Part shown: one piece after another, positions 47,913-59,244 of the stretch | How the letters are laid out: each line of letters starts with the position of its first letter | Position numbering within the stretch: the first letter of the stretch is position 1 | Source of the DNA: Aquila chrysaetos chrysaetos | Lineage: Eukaryota; Chordata; Aves; Accipitriformes; Accipitridae | Assembly (NCBI RefSeq): GCF_900496995.4 | Contig: NC_044009.1 | Coordinates: forward strand, 9,642,001 to 9,706,000 | Reading direction: 5' to 3' | DNA: 64,000 nucleotides | The notes under the pieces: model-generated | Database searches by the model: none | What the model was told of the DNA's origin: nothing | Seen by the model: only the letters and a program-made list of their open reading frames with translations | Program-made: the position numbers and the translations under genes

Positions 47913-49568
47913 ATGATTGGGAAACAGCTCACTAAGAATCCGAAATAGTGAGATTGGTGTGTAAGGGAAAATTTAATTCCAGAAATTTGGGACGTGTGGG
48001 AAGAGAGAAAACTGGGGGAAGACTATAAAGAAGTGTAAGAAACGATTTGCATGGAAGCTTATTAAAGGAGAAGCCAAAATCAAACTTAAGAATCATTAGG
48101 AGGAGTATTAAAATGGGAAACAATCAAGGAGGAGTATTGAAGAAGAGTCCTTTGGGTTGTGTAATTGCCCACTGGAAAGATATTGTTGGGACCGGAGGTA
48201 CGGAAAATAAAAAGAACCTTATTAAATACTGCAATCAATGATGACTGTTGTATAATTTAGAAGGTGATGCTAAGTGGCCACTTAATGGGTCAATAGATTA
48301 TAATACTCTATTACAACTAATGCTGTTTTTAAGGAGAGAAGGAAAATAAGATGAGGTTTCATATGCAGACATGTTTTTCACCCTCTGAAATCATCCAGAG
48401 TGGCAAAGAGACTGTGAAATGGTACCCCCACAGGACCCCATGGTGCTTGCACTTGAGCGAGAGAACAACAAGGAGCTTAGAGATAAACTGAGGCGGTGTT
48501 GTTCAGCATGTAGTATTGGACGAAGATGTACTAAGGCAAATAAAATCCATCAGGCACCAGAACAAGATCTAACTGATTTATTTAAGCCTCCCCCTCTATC
48601 ACAGGAACAGGATGCAGACTCGGATAGAACTCCGACCCCCCCGAACAACCCTGTATCTTCCCGTACTAGGAAGAAAACTACCTCAACAGCTTTACAAGCA
48701 CCTCTCCGAGAAGCAGTGGGGCCGGATGGGGGGACGATGTTAATCAAAGTACCCTTTTCTACTGCTGACCTAGTGGAATGGAAAAAGGTTGCAAAAGATT
48801 ATAGGAGTGATCCGATAGGTGTAACTAAGCATTTCCAATTTATTGTAAAACAGCATAACCCTGATTGGAAGGATATACAGCTATTATTGGAATATATGAC
48901 TGAGACAGAGAAACAGCTGATTTTTAAAAACAGCAGGGAACCTTGCTGAAGATCATTATAAGATTACAGGAGGGGACATTAAGGAATATTTCCCTCTCCA
49001 AGACCCAAAGTGAGATGTTAATAGATCTGCACATATGGAAAGATTACAGGGGTATCAGGAGTAGATTGCAAAAGGAATGAAAAGAGCAATCCCAAAACCT
49101 ATAAATTGGTCAGCTTTATATGCAGTTAAACAGAGTCCTTCCGAGTCTCCATCTAAATTCCTGGATCGACTGAGGGATGTAATGCGCCGCTGCACACCGC
49201 TGGATCCTGGGTCAGAGGTAGGAATACAACAATTAGTCTCCCTGTTTTTGGGTCAATCTACAAGGGATATAAGGCGTAAACTTCAGAAATTACGACCTAC
49301 AGAGAGTAGGAATTTAGAAACATTGTTGGATGAAGCATGGAGAGTATTTAGTAACAGAGAGGAAGGATATAGGCAAGGGCAAAAAAAATTAATGGCTGTT
49401 ATCCAGGAAGAAAGAGGAAGAGGGCCTAGACGAGACTTGCCCCAACTGGGCAAGGATCAATGTGCTTTGTATAAGAAATTCGGTCATTGGAAAAAGGAAT
49501 GCCCAAGGAACAAGGGGGATCAGAAGGCTCAAACAGGAAGAATGGTAACCCATGTGAAAAGAGATTGA
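47913..49568 (+). pseudogene. gag: gag of provirus A
   Basis: Matrix, capsid and nucleocapsid of a class I retrovirus. The start is uncertain: an ATG at 47913, or one at 48113 giving MGNNQGG with a possible myristoylation glycine. Capsid is recognised from VPFSTADLVEWKKVAKDY onward (about 48745-48940), and nucleocapsid from its basic tail with CALYKKFGHWKKEC. The zinc knuckle has Tyr (49470-49472) where the second Cys should be. Breaks: TGA 48239, TAA 48347, TGA 48386, a frameshift near 48935, TGA 49011 and TAG 49062. All of these except 48386 recur in provirus B. The terminal TGA (49566-49568) is followed by CGG and by protease in the same frame, the arrangement expected for stop-codon readthrough. 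Confidence 0.9.
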
Positions 49569-52500
49569 CGGGAACCTGGGGAATCTACCCTAGCAGATCC
49601 ACTGGTTATAATTAAGCTAGGAAAAACACAACAAGAGATAGAATTTTTGGTAGATACAGGAGCAACATACTCGGTTCTGAATCAAGCTTGGTACCCCTGG
49701 GAGATGATTATGTCATGGTGAAAGGAACGACTGGCCAAAGTGAAAAGGCATATTTTTGTAAACCTTTAAAATATAAATTATGAAAAACAGTTGGGCATTC
49801 ATAAATTTTTATATATGCCCAACTCCCCAAAGACACTTTTGGGAAGGGACTTGTTGGAACAATTGGGAGCAAAAATTGTATTCAAAAAGGGAGAAATTAC
49901 TCTGGAAGTAAAAGATCAGCAATATATTCAAATATTGAACCTAACTTTAACCAGTGTCCCCCTAGAAGGAAACATTAATGAGGACATCTTAAACCAAGTA
50001 TACCCAGGGGTATGGGCTACTGATGCACCTGAAAGAGCGAAAAGTGCTCCACCTGTTGAAGTTAGGATGAAGGAAGGCCAAAAGCCGGTAAGAATTAAAC
50101 AATATCCCCTAAAGAAGGAAGACAGAGAAGGAATCCGGCCAGTGATAGAAAAATTTTTGCAATTAGGATTATTAAAAGAATGTGAGTCTGAATTCAATAC
50201 CCCTATATTACCTGTTCGGAAGCCCGATGGGTCATATCGGGTGGTCCAAGACTTACGGGCGGTGAATAAGATAACTGAAGATCTTTACCCAGTAGTGGCG
50301 AACCCATATACCCTGTTGACTATATTAACACCTGAATTGACTTGGTTTACTGTTTTAGATTTGAAAGATGCTTTCTTTTGCCTCCCTCTCCATGAAACCA
50401 GCCAAAAATTATTTGCATTTGAATGGAAAAACCCCAAAAGTCATCGAAAGACCCAGCTCACTTGGATGGTGTTGCCACAAAGATTTAAGAATAATCCTAC
50501 CATTTTTGGCAATCAGCTTGCGAAAAACTTAGAATCCTGGGAAACCCCATCTGAGCAGGGGAAGCTGTTGCAGTATGTAGATGATATCCTGATTGCCACC
50601 AAAACAGAGAAAGATTGTATGACGTGGACGGTGAGTCTGTTGAATTTCCTGGGACTCCAGGGGTACCGGGTATCCAAGAAAAAGACACAGGTAATGCAAC
50701 ACAAAGTGAATTATATAAGCTATGAAATTAGTGCAGGACAAAGAAATTTGGGACAGGCCTGTAAAGAGGCAATATGTCAAACTCGGAGACCTCAGACAGT
50801 AAAAGAGTTACGGACTTTTCTGGAAATGACAGAGTAGTGCCGATTGTGGATCTATAATTATGGATTGCTTGTTAAACCACTGTATGCGTTGACAACCACT
50901 GAGCAAAAACACCTTGAGTGGAACAAGGAGACCGAACGAGCCTTTGAGCTACTGAAAAAGGCTTTGATGTCGGCCCCAGCCTTAGGACTCCCAGATGTAA
51001 GTAAGCCGTTTCTTCTTTACTCCCATGAGAAACAGGACATTACCCTGGGAATATTAACACAAAACCTAGGTCCATATCGATGGGCAGTTACCTACTTCTC
51101 TAAGCAGTTAGACACAACTGCAAAAAAGTTGGCCTGGATGCCTGCGGGCGGTTGCGGCTGTGATACTGAACATACAGGAAGCCCAAAAGTTTACTCTGGG
51201 CCAGAAAATGACTGTTCTGGCATCTCACACAGTATCAACAGTACTGGAAGCAAAAAGTGGACATTGACTTTCTCTGCAAAGATTCCTGAGATATCAAGCT
51301 ATATTGGTAGAGCAGGATGATGTGGAGATTGTAGTCACTAACATTGTTAACCCAGCTTCTTTTCTCAGTGGGAACTCAGGAGAACCGGTACATCATGACT
51401 GTTTGGAAACCATCGAAGCAACATACGCCAGTCGCCCAGACCTGAAAGACAGCCCCATGGAAAACGGGGAAACGTGGTTCACAGATGGAAGCAGTTACGT
51501 CCTAAATGGTAATCAACATGCGGCATATGCCATCACCACCAGCCAAGAGGTAATAGAATCAGGGGCTTTGCCCATGAACACTTCCGCACAGAAGGCAGAA
51601 ATAATTGCTCTAACCCGCGCCCTGGAGTTGGCCCAGGGCAAAGTTGTGAACATTTATACAGACTCAAAATATGCCTTTGGAGTTGTACATGCACATGGAG
51701 CAATTTGGAAGGAGAGAGGACTACTGAGTTCTCAAGGGAAAAATATCAAACACGCAGAAGAAATTCTGAAGTTACTGGAAGCTGTCCAGCTCCCTGAGAA
51801 AGTAGCAATTATGCATATTAAGGTACACCAAAAAGTGAGCTCAGATTTGGAAAAAGGGAACGAGCTGGCGGACAGAGAGGCAAAACAAGTGGCTAAAACA
51901 AAGGTAAAAACAGAAGGGGCTTTAATTCCGGATAGGCAGATCTCCCTAGAAGGTAAGCCAGAATACACCAAGGAAGATCAGAAGCTCATTACAGATTTAG
52001 AAGGGTCATATAATGAAGAGGGGTGGGCTCATACCCCACAAGGAAAGCTAATCGTTCCATCTTGCTTATTATGGCATTTGATACGGGAGGAACATAGGAA
52101 AAGACATTGGGGAACAGAGGCTCTGTATAATCATTTGATAAGAGAAATTGTGGCTAGAAATTTATACACCACGGTGAGACAGGTGACTCAACAGTGTGAT
52201 CTTTGCCTCCAGACTAATCCTAAGAATACCCCCAAGCCGGAAATGGGCCAGATTGGAAAAGGCAATGGGCCTGGACAACAATGGCAAATTGATTTTACAG
52301 AACTTCCAAGAAAAGGGGGGTATCGATATTTATTGGTATTAACTGATACCTTTTCAGGTTGGCCAGAAGCATTCCCAACAAGAACGGCTAAAGCTCGGGA
52401 GGTAACTAAAATACTAGTACAAGAGATAATACCACGTTTTGGGGTTCCAGCAACCATATCCTCTGACAGAGGACCACATTTTGTCTCAAAAATAGTACAA

Positions 52501-53091
52501 CAAATTAGCCGCCATTTGGGTATAGATTGGCAGCTTCATACTCCATATCACCCCCAGTCGAGTGGTCAAGTGGAAAAAATGAACCACTTAATTAAACAGC
52601 AAATTGTGAAATTAGGACAAGAAGCAAATTTGACATGGCCTCAGTCTCTCCCTTTAGCCCTTCTGCGTATATGAACAAGACCAAGGGTGAAAGAAGGACT
52701 GAGCCCCTTTGAAATTCTGTATGGACAACCCTATGGGATACAGAGAGGGGTGTCTGTACAAGCGGGGGATGAAATTATGACTTCTTACATGGTAGCATTA
52801 GGTAAGCAACTTAATAAAATCAGGAAGTATGTGGTAGGGACTCGAGGGAGAGGTCTGGATGGGCCTGTACATAATATACAACCAGGAGATTATGTGTATA
52901 TAAAGTCTCTTACAGAAAAAAACCTGGAGCCGCAGTGGGAAGGACCATTTCAAGTATTACTCACCTCCTTTACTGCAATCAGAATCAAGGAACGGAACGC
53001 TTGGATTCATCACACCAGAGTGAAAAAGACGCCCAAAACTCCATGGAAAGTCACCACAAAATCCGATGGACAATTAGTTTTTACGCGGTAA
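49569..53091 (+). pseudogene. pol: pro-pol of provirus A
   Basis: Protease (LVDTGATYSVL, about 49645-49680), reverse transcriptase (49791-50837; VLDLKDAFF and active-site YVDD at 50574-50585), RNase H (WFTDGSSYV, then KAEIIAL, then YTDSKYAF, about 51470-51680) and integrase (zinc-binding H...CDLC; catalytic residues in [15 protein letters not shown] and GQVEKMNH, about 52080-52590), then a C-terminal domain to 53091. Breaks: frameshift near 49685, another near 49780, TAG 50835, frameshift near 51125, TGA 52672. In RT the conserved LPQG reads LPQR, a further likely inactivating change. The first, TAG and TGA breaks are shared with provirus B. Confidence 0.93.
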
Positions 53092-54313
53092 TATGGGCAA
53101 CCATGGGGACAAGGAGTGTAGCACGGGATGGGAACATGTTTGTTCAACTCCACGAGAGTATTGCAAAAATAGTGAATCAAACTGATTGCTGGATGTGTTC
53201 ACGCTTTCCTAAGGGTCTTGGACGGGGCTACCCCGTAATTGCTACAGTCTTTTCTAACACCTCTGTGATAGCAGCAGCTTTTAATAACATGTCCCTCACA
53301 AAGTACACTGAAATATCCCCTGAGAACCTTCAATGGCAAACAGATTTGAGCGAATTGTGGAATGAAACCCAAAGGGTTCCATGTGTTCAAAGGTACCATC
53401 TGAAAAATACAACTAAGAATTCTGGAGGTAATAGCATGGACCCTAAATGTGGATCAGTCAAGTTGTTTGTTGGGAGTTACCCCAATTGTACTGAATATAT
53501 TAGGTATGGTGGCGCAAACATGTGGAACTTCAGTCAAACCCGGGTTGCAAGAACCCGGGGGCATAATTCTATTACACCCAGGGGATGGCCCACTCCAGTA
53601 GGATTAGGATGGTATTGGATTTGTGGACAGACAGGATATAAAGTGCTGCCTCTAGGTTGGACTGGCCAATGTGCCGTAGGAACCATAGCCCATAATACCA
53701 TTATGGTTAAAAATTTGACTGACCATGATTCCCAAAACTTTTTACGGACTTATATGAAACGAGTAATAAGGCAAAAACACACCAGCAATCCCCTAGTGGA
53801 AAAACCAACTAGCTTTCATAGTTTTGTACAATAGCTCATTCCATCATTAGGAGTTAGTGAGTTAGAGAAAGCTCTGGTAAATCTTTCTGCCACTATGGAA
53901 ATTATTAATAATGCCACAATCGATGCTATAAAGACCCTCCAGGAAGAAACCACTTCCCTAGGAAAAATGGTGCTCCAGAATCGACTAGGTCTAGATATGC
54001 TCTTTGCTCAACAAGGGGGCCTATGCACTGTAATTAATGAACGCTGCTGCACCTATGTTAACCAAAAGAGACGAATAGAAACAGATCTCTCTCAAATTTG
54101 GAAACAAACCCAGCTTTTACATTTAATGTCACAGATGACACTTCATGGGAATTCACTGAGATATGGGAAAAATTAACCTCCTGGTTGCCAAATTTGGCAT
54201 GGTTGAAGCAATTGTTTGTCACTATAATAATCATTATTCTCTTGTCTATGGTCCTTTGCATAGTGGTTCGATGTGGCTTTTTGTGCTGTAGGAGTACAGG
54301 AGACTTACAGTGA
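53043..54313 (+). pseudogene. env: env of provirus A
   Basis: Env overlaps the end of pol by 49 bases, as is normal for this genus. A hydrophobic leader (about codons 8-21) is followed by a surface subunit with CWMC (the CXXC isomerase-like motif) and many N-glycosylation sites. TAG at 53832-53834 interrupts the start of the transmembrane subunit. The subunit continues with an immunosuppressive-like segment (LQNRLGLDML), GGLCTVINERCC (CX6CC), a frameshift near 54120, a membrane span (about 54215-54270) and a cysteine-containing tail (CGFLCC) ending at 54313. It is broken in two places. Confidence 0.92.
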
Positions 54314-54439
54314 ATGGAAAAAGAATCAGTTACGACGAAAACTCGAGACCAACAAGTACTTTGAGAGGATGCTAGATAGGGAAACAATGTATTAGAAGTA
54401 CTAGGATTAGATATAGTAAAAGAATTTACTATTTTCTAG

Positions 54440-54450
54440 AAAAGGGGGGA
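54440..54450 (+). other. Polypurine tract of provirus A
   Basis: aaaagggggga lies one base before the TGAGACAAGG of the 3' LTR, as required for plus-strand priming. Confidence 0.85.
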
Positions 54451-54451
54451 C

Positions 54452-54567
54452 TGAGACAAGGGGAGTCAAAAGAATCTCAGTAGACATAATAAAGGGGGAT
54501 GAAAGATGATGTTTAGCGCTTACATTGTTGAAATTAGCTGACATAGAGACAGTCCTTGATAAGAAGA
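54452..54567 (+). repeat. Truncated 3' LTR of provirus A
   Basis: It matches 46517-46632 with two substitutions (a/g at the ggataaaag position, g/a at gacgtag), then stops abruptly at aagaaga and continues as antisense env of provirus B. About 460 bases of the LTR are missing. Confidence 0.93.
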
Positions 54568-55772
54568 ACCACAGAGAAGAGAATAATGATTATTATAGTG
54601 ACAAACAATTGCTTCAACCATGTCAAATCTGGCAACCAGGAGGTTAATTTTTCTAATATGTCTGTCAAGTCCCAAGAAGTGTCATCTTGGGAAGCTTCAT
54701 GTAGTATTCTAGTCTTTTCCCATATCTCTTCAAGATCTGTTTCAATTCGTTGGTTTTGATTGATATAGGTACAGCAGGTTTGGTTTATAACTACACATAA
54801 GCCCCCTTCTTTTGCTAAAAGCATGTCCAATCCCATTCTATTTTGGAGTACTACTTTACTTAGGGATTGTATTTCCAGTTGCAGCCCTTGAATTGCATCA
54901 ATTGTAGCTTTTTCTATAACCTCTAATGTAGCAGATATATTCACGATAGCTTTCTCCAACTCGCTTACCCCTAAAGAGGGGATTAGCCATCGGACAAAAC
55001 TATGGTACCTAGTACCTCGAATAATTAGTGGGTTTTCAGTCCGTTTTACACGGAGCCAAGGTGTTCTCAAAAACCCTCGGGGAGGCGAAGCTCCCTCGAA
55101 TATACTGATCTGAGGTGCAAGGTACCCCCGAACACAGTGTCCCTTCCAGTTCTGGGGTAAACTTTTTCTGGCCCTGCCATCCCCACAGAGCCACCAGTAT
55201 CCAGGCCCTGTGTTGCATCTTGGACCGAGATGTGTCTCCCTTCTATCTTGTTCTTGCCCCTTCTTTTCTGGCCCCTTCTTTGGTTTCTGGATATAATATA
55301 AACTGATAGTTAAGTTCAGTCCAAGACGTTCTAATTTTCCTTTATCAAAAGTTCCCAGATTTTCTGCAAGGCTACAATTATCCATGTCTCCCCAAATATT
55401 ATCAGTAATATTTAAGCAACGGCCAGTAATTAAGACCTCTTTAGAGTCAGGTACCTCCAGATCAAAGCTGGGTCCCCGCTGGGTATTTCCCTTTCCATAA
55501 AGGCATAATCCATTCCTGTCTGGCCCATCTTTAATAAGAGATGTCCAGTTTGTGGTTGGGACTCCTAGAAAGGGGAGTTCCATGTTCCCCTGAGGAAGGG
55601 GATTACATACCCAACAATCTGATAAATTTAGTACTTTTGAGATACTCTCTGTCATATTTAAATAAGTATTTCGATCCCAGGCCTGCCCCTTGGGCAAGGT
55701 CCAACTGAGGAGCATGACAATCAATGTCTTACAAATTTGAGCTTCAAAGGTCCCTTTTCTTGTGAAGTCCAT
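54534..55772 (-). CDS. env: Uninterrupted env ORF of provirus B, chimeric C-terminus
   Basis: A 412-codon Env with no stop or frameshift. Signal-peptide-like hydrophobic stretch at residues 14-25; CWVC (CXXC) at 53-56; eight N-glycosylation sequons; RVKR at 241-244, a furin-type site; immunosuppressive-like segment at 309-318; CX6CC at 326-334; membrane span at about 389-405. It overlaps the end of pol by 52 bases. The C-terminal residues, from about 404, are encoded by the antisense strand of provirus A's truncated LTR, so the normal cytoplasmic tail is replaced by about eight foreign residues. At 412 residues it is shorter than typical gammaretroviral Env. The hydrophobic segment after the furin site is weak, so fusion ability cannot be assumed. 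No promoter is visible because the upstream LTR lies in the gap. Confidence 0.88.
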   Translation of the reverse strand: MDFTRKGTFEAQICKTLIVMLLSWTLPKGQAWDRNTYLNMTESISKVLNLSDCWVCNPLPQGNMELPFLGVPTTNWTSLIKDGPDRNGLCLYGKGNTQRGPSFDLEVPDSKEVLITGRCLNITDNIWGDMDNCSLAENLGTFDKGKLERLGLNLTISLYYIQKPKKGPEKKGQEQDRRETHLGPRCNTGPGYWWLCGDGRARKSLPQNWKGHCVRGYLAPQISIFEGASPPRGFLRTPWLRVKRTENPLIIRGTRYHSFVRWLIPSLGVSELEKAIVNISATLEVIEKATIDAIQGLQLEIQSLSKVVLQNRMGLDMLLAKEGGLCVVINQTCCTYINQNQRIETDLEEIWEKTRILHEASQDDTSWDLTDILEKLTSWLPDLTWLKQLFVTIIIIILFSVVLLIKDCLYVS

Positions 55773-58700
55773 TGTCCTTTGGGTGCCTTCTTCACCCTAG
55801 TGTGATGGATCCAGGCGCTCTGTTCCTTGATCCTAATCGCGGTGAAGGAGGTAAGTAATACTTGAAATGGTCCTTCCCACTGCGGCTCCAGAGTTTTTTC
55901 TGTAAGAGACTTTATATACACATAATCTCCTGGTTGTATATTATATACAGGCCCATCCAAACCTCTCCCTCGAGTCCCTACCACATGCTTCCTGATTTTA
56001 TTAAGTTGCTTACCTAATGCTACCATGTAAGAAGTCATAATTTCATCCCCCGCTTGTACAGACACCCCTCTCTGTATCCCATAGGGTTGTCCATACAGAA
56101 TTTCAAAGGGGCTCAGTCCTTCTTTCACCCTTGGTCTTGTTCATATACGCAGAAGGGCTAAAGGGAGAGACTGAGGCCATGTCAAATTTGCTTCTTGTCC
56201 TAATTTCACAATTTGCTGTTTAATTAAGTGGTTCATTTTTTCCACTTGACCACTCGACTGGGGGTGATATGGAGTATGAAGCTGCCAATCTATACCCAAA
56301 TGGCGGCTAATTTGTTGTACTATTTTTGAGACAAAATGTGGTCCTCTGTCAGAGGATATGGTTGCTGGAACCCCAAAACGTGGTATTATCTCTTGTACTA
56401 GTATTTTAGTTACCTCCCGAGCTTTAGCCGTTCTTGTTGGGAATGCTTCTGGCCAACCTGAAAAGGTATCAGTTAATACCAATAAATATCGATACCCCCC
56501 CTTTTCTTGGAAGTTCTGTAAAATCAATTTGCCATTGTTGTCCAGGCCCATTGCCTTTTCCAATCTGGCCCATTTCCGGCTTGGGGGTATTCTTAGGATT
56601 AGTCTGGAGGCAAAGATCACACTGTTGAGTCACCTGTCTCACCGTGGTGTATAAATTTCTAGCCACAATTTCTCTTATCAAATGATTATACAGAGCCTCT
56701 GTTCCCCAATGTCTTTTCCTATGTTCCTCCCGTATCAAATGCCATAATAAGCAAGAGGGAACGATTAGCTTTCCTTGTGGGGTATGAGCCCACCCCTCTT
56801 CATTATATGACCCTTCTAAATCTGTAATGAGCTTCTGATCTTCCTTGGTGTATTCTGGCTTACCTTCTAGGGAGATCTGCCTATCCGGAATTAAAGCCCC
56901 TTCTGTTTTTACCTTTGTTTTGGCCACTTGTTTTGCCTCTCTGTCCGCCAGCTCGTTCCCTTTTTCCAAATCTGAGCTCACTTTCTGGTGTGCCTTAATA
57001 TGCATAATTGCTACTTTCTCAGGGAGCTGGACAGCTTCCAGTAACTTCAGAATTTCTTCTGCGTGTTTGATATTTTTCCCTTGAGAACTCAGTAGTCCTC
57101 TCTCCTTCCAAATTGCTCCATGTGCATGCACAACTCCAAAGGCATATTTTGAGTCTGTATAAATGTTCACAACTTTGCCCTGGGCCAACTCCAGGGCACG
57201 GGTTAGAGCAATTATTTCTGCCTTCTGTGCGGAAGTGTTCATGGGCAAAGCCCCTGATTCTATTACCTCTTGGCTGGTGGTGATGGCATATGCCGCATGT
57301 TGATTACCATTTAGGACGTAACTGCTTCCGTCTGTGAACCACGTTTCCCCGTTTTCCATGGGGCTGTCTTTCAGGTCTGGGCAACTGGCGTATGTTGCTT
57401 CAATGGTTTCCAAACAGTCATGATGTACTGGTTCTCCTGTGTTCCCGCTGAGAAAAGAAGCTGGGTTAACAATGTTAGTGACTACAATCTCCACATCATC
57501 CTGCTCTACCAATATAGCTTGATATCTCAGGAATCTTTGTGGAGAGAGCCAATGTCCACCTTTTGCTTCCAGTACTGCTGATACTGTGTGAGACACCAGA
57601 ACAGTCATTTTCTGGCCCAGAGTAAACTTTCGGGCTTCCTGTATATTCAGTATCACAGCCGCAAACGCCCGCAGGCATCCAGGCCAACCTTTTGCAGTCG
57701 TGTCTAACTGCTTAGAGAAGTAGGTAACTGCCCATCGATATGGACCCAGGTTTTGTGCTAATATTCCCAGGGCAATGCCCTGCTTCTCATGGGAGTAAAG
57801 AAGGAATGGCTTACTCACATCTGGGAGTCCTAAGGCCGGGGCCGACATCAAAGCCTTTTTCAATAGCTCAAAGGCTCGTTCGGTCTCCTTGTTCCACTCA
57901 AGGTGTTTCTGCTCAGTGGCTGTCAACGCATACAGTGGTTTAACAAGCAATCCATAATTATAGATCCACAATCGGCACTACTCTGTCATTCCCAGAAAAG
58001 TCCGTAACTCTTTTACTGTCTGAGGTCTCCGAGTTTGACATATTGCCTCTTTACAGGCCTGTCCCAAATTTCTTTGTCCTGCACTGATTTCATAGCTTAT
58101 ATAATTCACTTTGTGTTGCATTACCTGTGCCTTTTTCTTGGATACCCGGTACCCTTGGAGTCCCAGAAAATTTAACAGACTCACCGTCCACGTCATACAA
58201 TCTTTCTCTGTTTTGGTGGCGATCAGGATATCATCCACGTACTGCAACAGTTTGCCCTCCTCAGACGGGGCTTCCCAGGATTCTAAGTCTTTCGCAAGCT
58301 GATTGCCAAAAATGGTAGGACTATTCTTAAATCCTTGTGGCAACACCGTCCAAGTGAGCTGGGTCTTTCGATGACTTTTGGGGTTTTCCCATTCAAATGC
58401 GAATAATTTTTGGCTGGCTTCATGGAGAGGGAGGCAAAAGAAGGCATCCTTCAAATCTAAAACAGTAAACCAAGTCAATTCAGGTGTTAATACAGTCAAC
58501 AGGGTATATGGGTTCGCCACTACTGGGTAAAGATCTTCAGTTATCTTATTCACCGCCCGTAAGTCTTGGACCACCCGATATGACCCATCGGGCTTCCGAA
58601 CAGGTAATATAGGGGTATTGAATTCAGACTCACATTCTTTTAATAATCCCAATTGCAAAAATTTTCTATCACTGGCCGGATTCCTTCTCTGTCTTCCTTC

Positions 58701-59244
58701 TTTAGGGGATATTGTTTAATTCTTACCGGCTTTTGGCCTTCCTTGATCCTAACTTCAACAGGTGGAGCACTTTTCGCTCTTCCAGGTGCATCAGTAGCCC
58801 ATACCCCTGGGTACACTTGGTTTAAGATGTCCTCATTAATGCTTCCTTCTAGGGGGAGACTGGTTAAGGTTAGGCTCAATATTTGAACATATTGCTGATC
58901 TTTTACCTCCAGAGTAATTTCTCCCTTTTTGAATACAATTTTTGCTCCCAATTGTTCCAACAAGTCCCTTCCCAAAAGTGTCTTTGGGGAGTTGGGCATA
59001 TATAAAAATTTATGAATGCCCCACTGTTTTCCTAATTTATATTCTAAAGGTTTACAAAAATATGCCTTTTCACTTTGGCCAGTCGTTCCTTTCACCATGA
59101 CATAATCATCTCCCAGGGGTACCAAGCTTGATTCAGAACCGAGTATGTTGCTCCTGTATCTACCAAAAATTCTATCTCTTGTTGTGTTTTTCCTAGCTTA
59201 ATTATAACCAGTGGATCTGCTAGGGTAGATTCCCCAGGTTCCCG
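55721..59244 (-). pseudogene. pol: pro-pol of provirus B
   Basis: Protease region to 59125 and beyond, RT (58658-57978, YVDD at 58241-58230), a 500-codon open stretch (57971-56469) covering the RT connection, RNase H and the integrase zinc domain with the first catalytic Asp, then the integrase core (56620-56141) and C-terminal domain (56128-55721). Shared breaks with provirus A: protease frameshift near 59130, TAG 57980-57978, TGA 56143-56141. Private breaks: a one-base loss in an A/T run near 58660, and a seventh G in the run at 56495-56501 (A has six). LPQG is intact here. Overall it is less decayed than A. Confidence 0.93.

Larger units (their letters stand above)
46517..54567 (+). mobile_element. 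Class I (gammaretrovirus-like) provirus A, defective
   Basis: The order is complete: 5' LTR, primer-binding site, leader, gag, pro-pol, env, polypurine tract and the first 116 bases of the 3' LTR. The genus assignment rests on gag-pro-pol in a single frame across a stop codon, a single zinc knuckle, an Env with a CWMC (CXXC) surface motif and a CX6CC transmembrane motif. Many stops and frameshifts make it non-functional. The 3' LTR is cut by a junction with an oppositely oriented relative (provirus B). With the 3' end gone, no target duplication can be tested. Confidence 0.95.
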
